Position numbers and translations under genes: made by a program
Assembly (NCBI GenBank): GCA_028673005.1
Contig: CM054112.1
Span: 188,746,564 to 188,810,563 of the forward strand
Direction of reading: 5' to 3'
DNA length: 64,000 nt
Origin: Tanypteryx hageni
Taxonomy: Eukaryota; Arthropoda; Insecta; Odonata; Petaluridae
In this document: positions 61,390-64,000 of the stretch, one piece after another
Position numbering within the stretch: the stretch's first letter is position 1
How the letters are laid out: every line of letters begins with the position of its first letter
Notes under the pieces: model-generated
The model's input: the letters and a program-made list of their open reading frames with translations, nothing else
Databases searched by the model: none
Told to the model about the DNA's origin: nothing

Positions 61390-61678
61390 CAGTGTTTCTC
61401 AACCTTTCTTTTGTTTGCGTCACCCCATTTCTGTTCTGCGTCACTTCGTTTACTGTTCCATTTCCTTCAAGTCATCTTTAAAGATAAATTAGGCTTTATC
61501 TACAAAATAAAGGTCAAAATTTATGCATTCAAAGAAGCAGAGGCAGGTATTCTTCTGGTTTTATTTATTTTTATAAGCCAGAATATGATACACTGTGAAT
61601 TTATCAAATATTTGCGTCACCCTTAAATAACTCTCGCGTCACCCTGCGGTGTGATGTCACCCCGGTTGAGAAACACTG
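61390..61678. mobile_element. hAT-type MITE with perfect 8-bp target duplication
   Basis: Begins CAGTGTTTCTCAACC (61390-61404) and ends GGTTGAGAAACACTG (61664-61678), perfect 15-bp terminal inverted repeats. It is flanked on both sides by CTTTAGAT (61382-61389 and 61679-61686), an exact 8-bp target-site duplication as expected for hAT insertion. The 289-bp interior has no transposase. The intact TSD implies a fairly recent insertion into the navigator intron. Confidence 0.95.
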
Positions 61679-61951
61679 CTTTAGATCATAATGGTTAGCA
61701 TATTTTTTCATTTTTCCTCTGTGAATTAGCACGTACAAAATGGTTTCCGTTGATCTCAAGAGTTTTTGAATTGTTTGGTAAAGAATATCAATCACATTTT
61801 TCAGTCGCAGTCGATTATATTTAAATCATCACTTCAATACTACATTGTTAATTATTCATTGGCTTGAAAATTACGTTAAGATTCTATAAAATTATTTTTT
61901 TCTTAGACCACGAGTCATTGAAAAAATTGTATCAATGATTACATTGTTATT

Positions 61952-61991
61952 CTGAAATTCACCAATTTGGTGGGTGGCAGGGGGTGTAATG
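61952..61991 (-). repeat. LINE 3' UTR fragment matching the element at 22.9-23.9 kb
   Basis: On this strand CCAATTTGGTGGGTGGCAGG is followed by GGGTGTAATG. Its reverse complement matches 23849-23889, the region just after the LINE stop codon, with about 6 differences in 41. It is a separate, strongly truncated insertion of the same family in opposite orientation. Confidence 0.65.
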
Positions 61992-62827
61992 TGTGGTTGT
62001 AAACATAAACACTACAAACCTAGCTAACAACCACCCAAATATTAACAAATACTATCTCTCGTCTGTTCGAAATAATACGAAATGATTTTATTTTAAAGTG
62101 GGTGTCCCTTTATACGAAGCACCGCCTACTTACGCATTACGAAGATGAAAAGTATCGTATTGTCACTCTGGGAGTCAATTTGCGCGCGCGCGTGCATGCG
62201 TGTATATATAAAAAACGGAGATGCGGTTGAGCACACCACGTGTTCGTCTGGGCCCACGAGACTCCGGGAGAAGAGCGTTTATGTGTGTCCTGCACTTCTC
62301 TCCTTCTCTCCCGCTCTCCTCTCTCCCTCCCTTCATCTTCTCTGCCGCCGTATTTTTAGAAGAAGGGAAGACTCATTTCCCGAGATCCTCCACGCCCACC
62401 TCCCTCTCTCCGTCCTTCCGTTTGGATAACCTCCATCCACCCCTTCCTATGCAACCGGGGTGCTTCGATACGTATCAAGTGAATTCGTTGGATCATGTCG
62501 TTTCGGGATGGAAGAATTCGGAATAAATTGTTGGTCGACTTGAACTTTACGCGCAGATTGAGTGACTTTATTGCCTCGTATGTGAGACGTGATTCCATTG
62601 TTGTGTAGATGTTGTGTATCGATTGGTGACACATTTTGTTTTGCCCTGCTCTTTATGTTATGATAAGAATAATCTCCTTGTTTGATTTTAGTTTTGATGA
62701 TATTTACGTGGATTCCATAATTATGGGCTCTGTATTACTTAATGACAGTTAACCAAAAACTGTTATGAACGATAAAAGCAGAAATATATCAATCATGGGA
62801 CAATTGTGTTGGAGTAACTTCTACACA

Positions 62828-63019
62828 GACAGGCATATGCTGGAAACGTTCTGAAAAAGTAGGAGAAAAATTCTGCCATAAGCGAGTCTTCCACTTACCA
62901 GGCGTATATTCTATCACTGATATACTAGGTCGTTCAATTGGAGAATGTCCCTCCAGCAAGTAGAATGCCCGGGTTCGATTCCGGGTCAAGGCAGAATTTT
63001 TCTCCTGCTTTTTCAGAAT
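62828..63019 (+). repeat. Palindromic tRNA-derived repeat, copy 3, with 30-bp inverted arms
   Basis: The left arm 62848-62877 (GTTCTGAAAAAGTAGGAGAA then AAATTCTGCC) and the right arm 62990-63019 are reverse complements at 28 of 30 positions. Between them are TCTTCCACTTACC, an A-box-like GTCGTTCAATTGGAGAATG and a near-perfect B box, GGGTTCGATTCC (62971-62982). It shares GGCATATGCTGG and CTTCCACTTACC with the copy at 39775. The combination of Pol III promoter boxes and inverted ends is unusual. Confidence 0.65.
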
Positions 63020-63735
63020 GTGTTCATCAACCAAAAGAGTTTCGAAATATTTTTGTAGGATTGCAAATTAATTCAGCCTTCGAAACACATTTGTTGAAAA
63101 TGCCATAAACATGAGATATTCATCAAACTCGGCGCCTTCATCCTTCCGAAATAAAAAAATTAGGACGAGGGCGCAGTGCGAATATATGTAACAATTCGTC
63201 ACGCAGGGCATCCTCCTCCGCGTCCGCCGCATGTTGCGTGCGGTCGACGACTCGTGTTTTTTGCGCTCGGCCGTCATCGAGTTTCGCTTGAGGAGCCACG
63301 TGCTTAAGGGGAGAATGAAGTCATACCCTCGATTTCTTGCGGGTTTATTTATCACCACAGCCTTCTATTTAGTTCTGCGCGGAAAAAAAGATTTGATAAA
63401 TTTTGCAGACCTCTGGGGTTGTAAAAATATTCGTAACGACTCGATCCGTTTTTCATTTAAACGTTACATGTAGATGTGTACTATTTGCTGAATTATTAAA
63501 TTAACAATCATTTTAGCAAGTGTTTTCCCAATTTATTTTTGTAACTGAGATTGGTATATTGTTTGATTGAACTGTACAAAACTAGCCGCTTGGGAAGTTC
63601 CTTCCCTTTGTCAGAGACCAAACTTTCACGTTTCCTTGGTACATGCACTGGTTGTTTGATACAGCGATCATAAATACGTCATCAGAGCTTCCCGTTTAAT
63701 TACCTAATGGAATTCCTTTGTCTGTTTCCTCACAG

Positions 63736-63853
63736 ATCTACACGGATTGGGCGAATCATTACCTGGAGAAGGCAAGATGTCGACGGAGGATAGCAGATCT
63801 ACAAGCAGATCTGTGCGATGGAGTCCTGCTTGCGGAGCTCATCTCATCTCTCA
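63736..63853 (+). CDS. sick: Neuron navigator, exon encoding the start of the calponin-homology domain
   Basis: Preceded by the acceptor TGTTTCCTCACAG and followed by the donor A|GTGAGTATC. It encodes 39 complete codons plus one base (phase 0 in, phase 1 out): IYTDWANHYLEKA, then RCRRRIADLQADLCDGVLLA and ELISSL. The IYTDWANHYL start and the D(L/V)xxDLxDGVLLAE core are the signature of the CH domain of vertebrate NAV2/NAV3 and insect sickie. Navigators carry one N-terminal CH domain, then Ser-rich microtubule-binding and coiled-coil parts and a C-terminal AAA-type ATPase domain; all of those lie beyond this window. The CH domain itself is cut after about one third by the intron. Confidence 0.93.
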
Positions 63854-64000
63854 GTGAGTATCTATCCTATCTTTGAACCAGGGGCGGACTGACCGTATAA
63901 ACTTTCGGTGCAAAGGGCCGGTCTGCTGAAACTAATATATTAATTATTTATCAATTAGTCATTATTTTCCATGTTAACATTTTCTCTCCAGTATATTACT
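63854..64000 (+). other. sick: Start of navigator intron 2
   Basis: Begins GTGAGTATCT. At 63879 a CAGGGGCGGACTGACC string looks like the first bases of a dispersed transposon end; its partner would lie outside the window. Confidence 0.6.

Larger units (their letters stand above)
55538..63735 (+). other. sick: Navigator intron 1 (about 8.2 kb)
   Basis: Bounded by GTGAGG at the 5' side and TGTTTCCTCACAG at the 3' side, a canonical pair. It contains GA-rich and CT-rich tracts, a hAT MITE, a LINE 3' UTR fragment and two copies of the palindromic tRNA-like repeat. Unique stretches at 55640-58430 and 59660-60430 contain no recognised exon. An alternative promoter inside the intron cannot be excluded. 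Confidence 0.6.

Noticed and set aside
62971..62990. A tRNA gene at the B box in the navigator intron
   Set aside because: Only the T-arm is convincing; the A-box side and acceptor stem do not form a cloverleaf.

Overview
The window looks like arthropod, most likely insect, nuclear DNA. It is gene-poor and CpG-tolerant. It carries long strand-asymmetric pyrimidine or purine tracts, many microsatellites, and decayed retroelements and DNA transposons (non-LTR elements, a Penelope-like element, Tigger/pogo, Tc1/mariner-like, hAT). A run of exactly 500 N marks an assembly gap. There are no operons, Shine-Dalgarno sites or compact gene clusters, so prokaryotic annotation logic does not apply. A hymenopteran-like genome would fit, but I cannot fix the order from sequence alone.

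The only confidently identified host gene is the 5' end of a neuron navigator gene (NAV2/sickie family) on the + strand at the right-hand end. A short N-terminal exon (55433-55537, 35 codons, ending in phase 0 at a GTGAGG donor) is followed by an intron of about 8.2 kb. The next exon (63736-63853) encodes the start of the calponin-homology domain (IYTDWANHYLEKA...) and ends at a GTGAGT donor. The rest of the gene lies beyond the window. The 47 kb upstream of the gap may hold its promoter or untranslated exons; a CpG-rich stretch at 47.5-48.1 kb with a good splice donor is the best guess, but it is unproven.

A second possible gene fragment lies on the - strand at 24116-24440. It is a 107-residue open frame that starts exactly at a splice acceptor and ends in a stop overlapping AATAAA. 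I do not recognise the protein.

Mobile-element layout: foldback MITE with nested hairpin (936-1131); Tc1/mariner-like deletion derivative with about 77-bp TIRs (5301-6055); internally deleted LINE on - between two microsatellites (15469-17038); CR1/Jockey-like LINE on + (22927-23900) with a 48-bp tandem duplication just behind it; 3' end of another LINE on - (32957-33415); Penelope-like element with RT and GIY-YIG on - (34260-35940) abutting a truncated Tigger transposase on + (35941-36826); hAT MITEs at 46335-46597 and 61390-61678, the second with a perfect 8-bp target duplication; a palindromic tRNA-derived repeat family (39775-39965, 61240-61300, 62828-63019). Between these lie AT-rich unique sequence and low-complexity CT/GA tracts, whose many apparent open frames are compositional artefacts.
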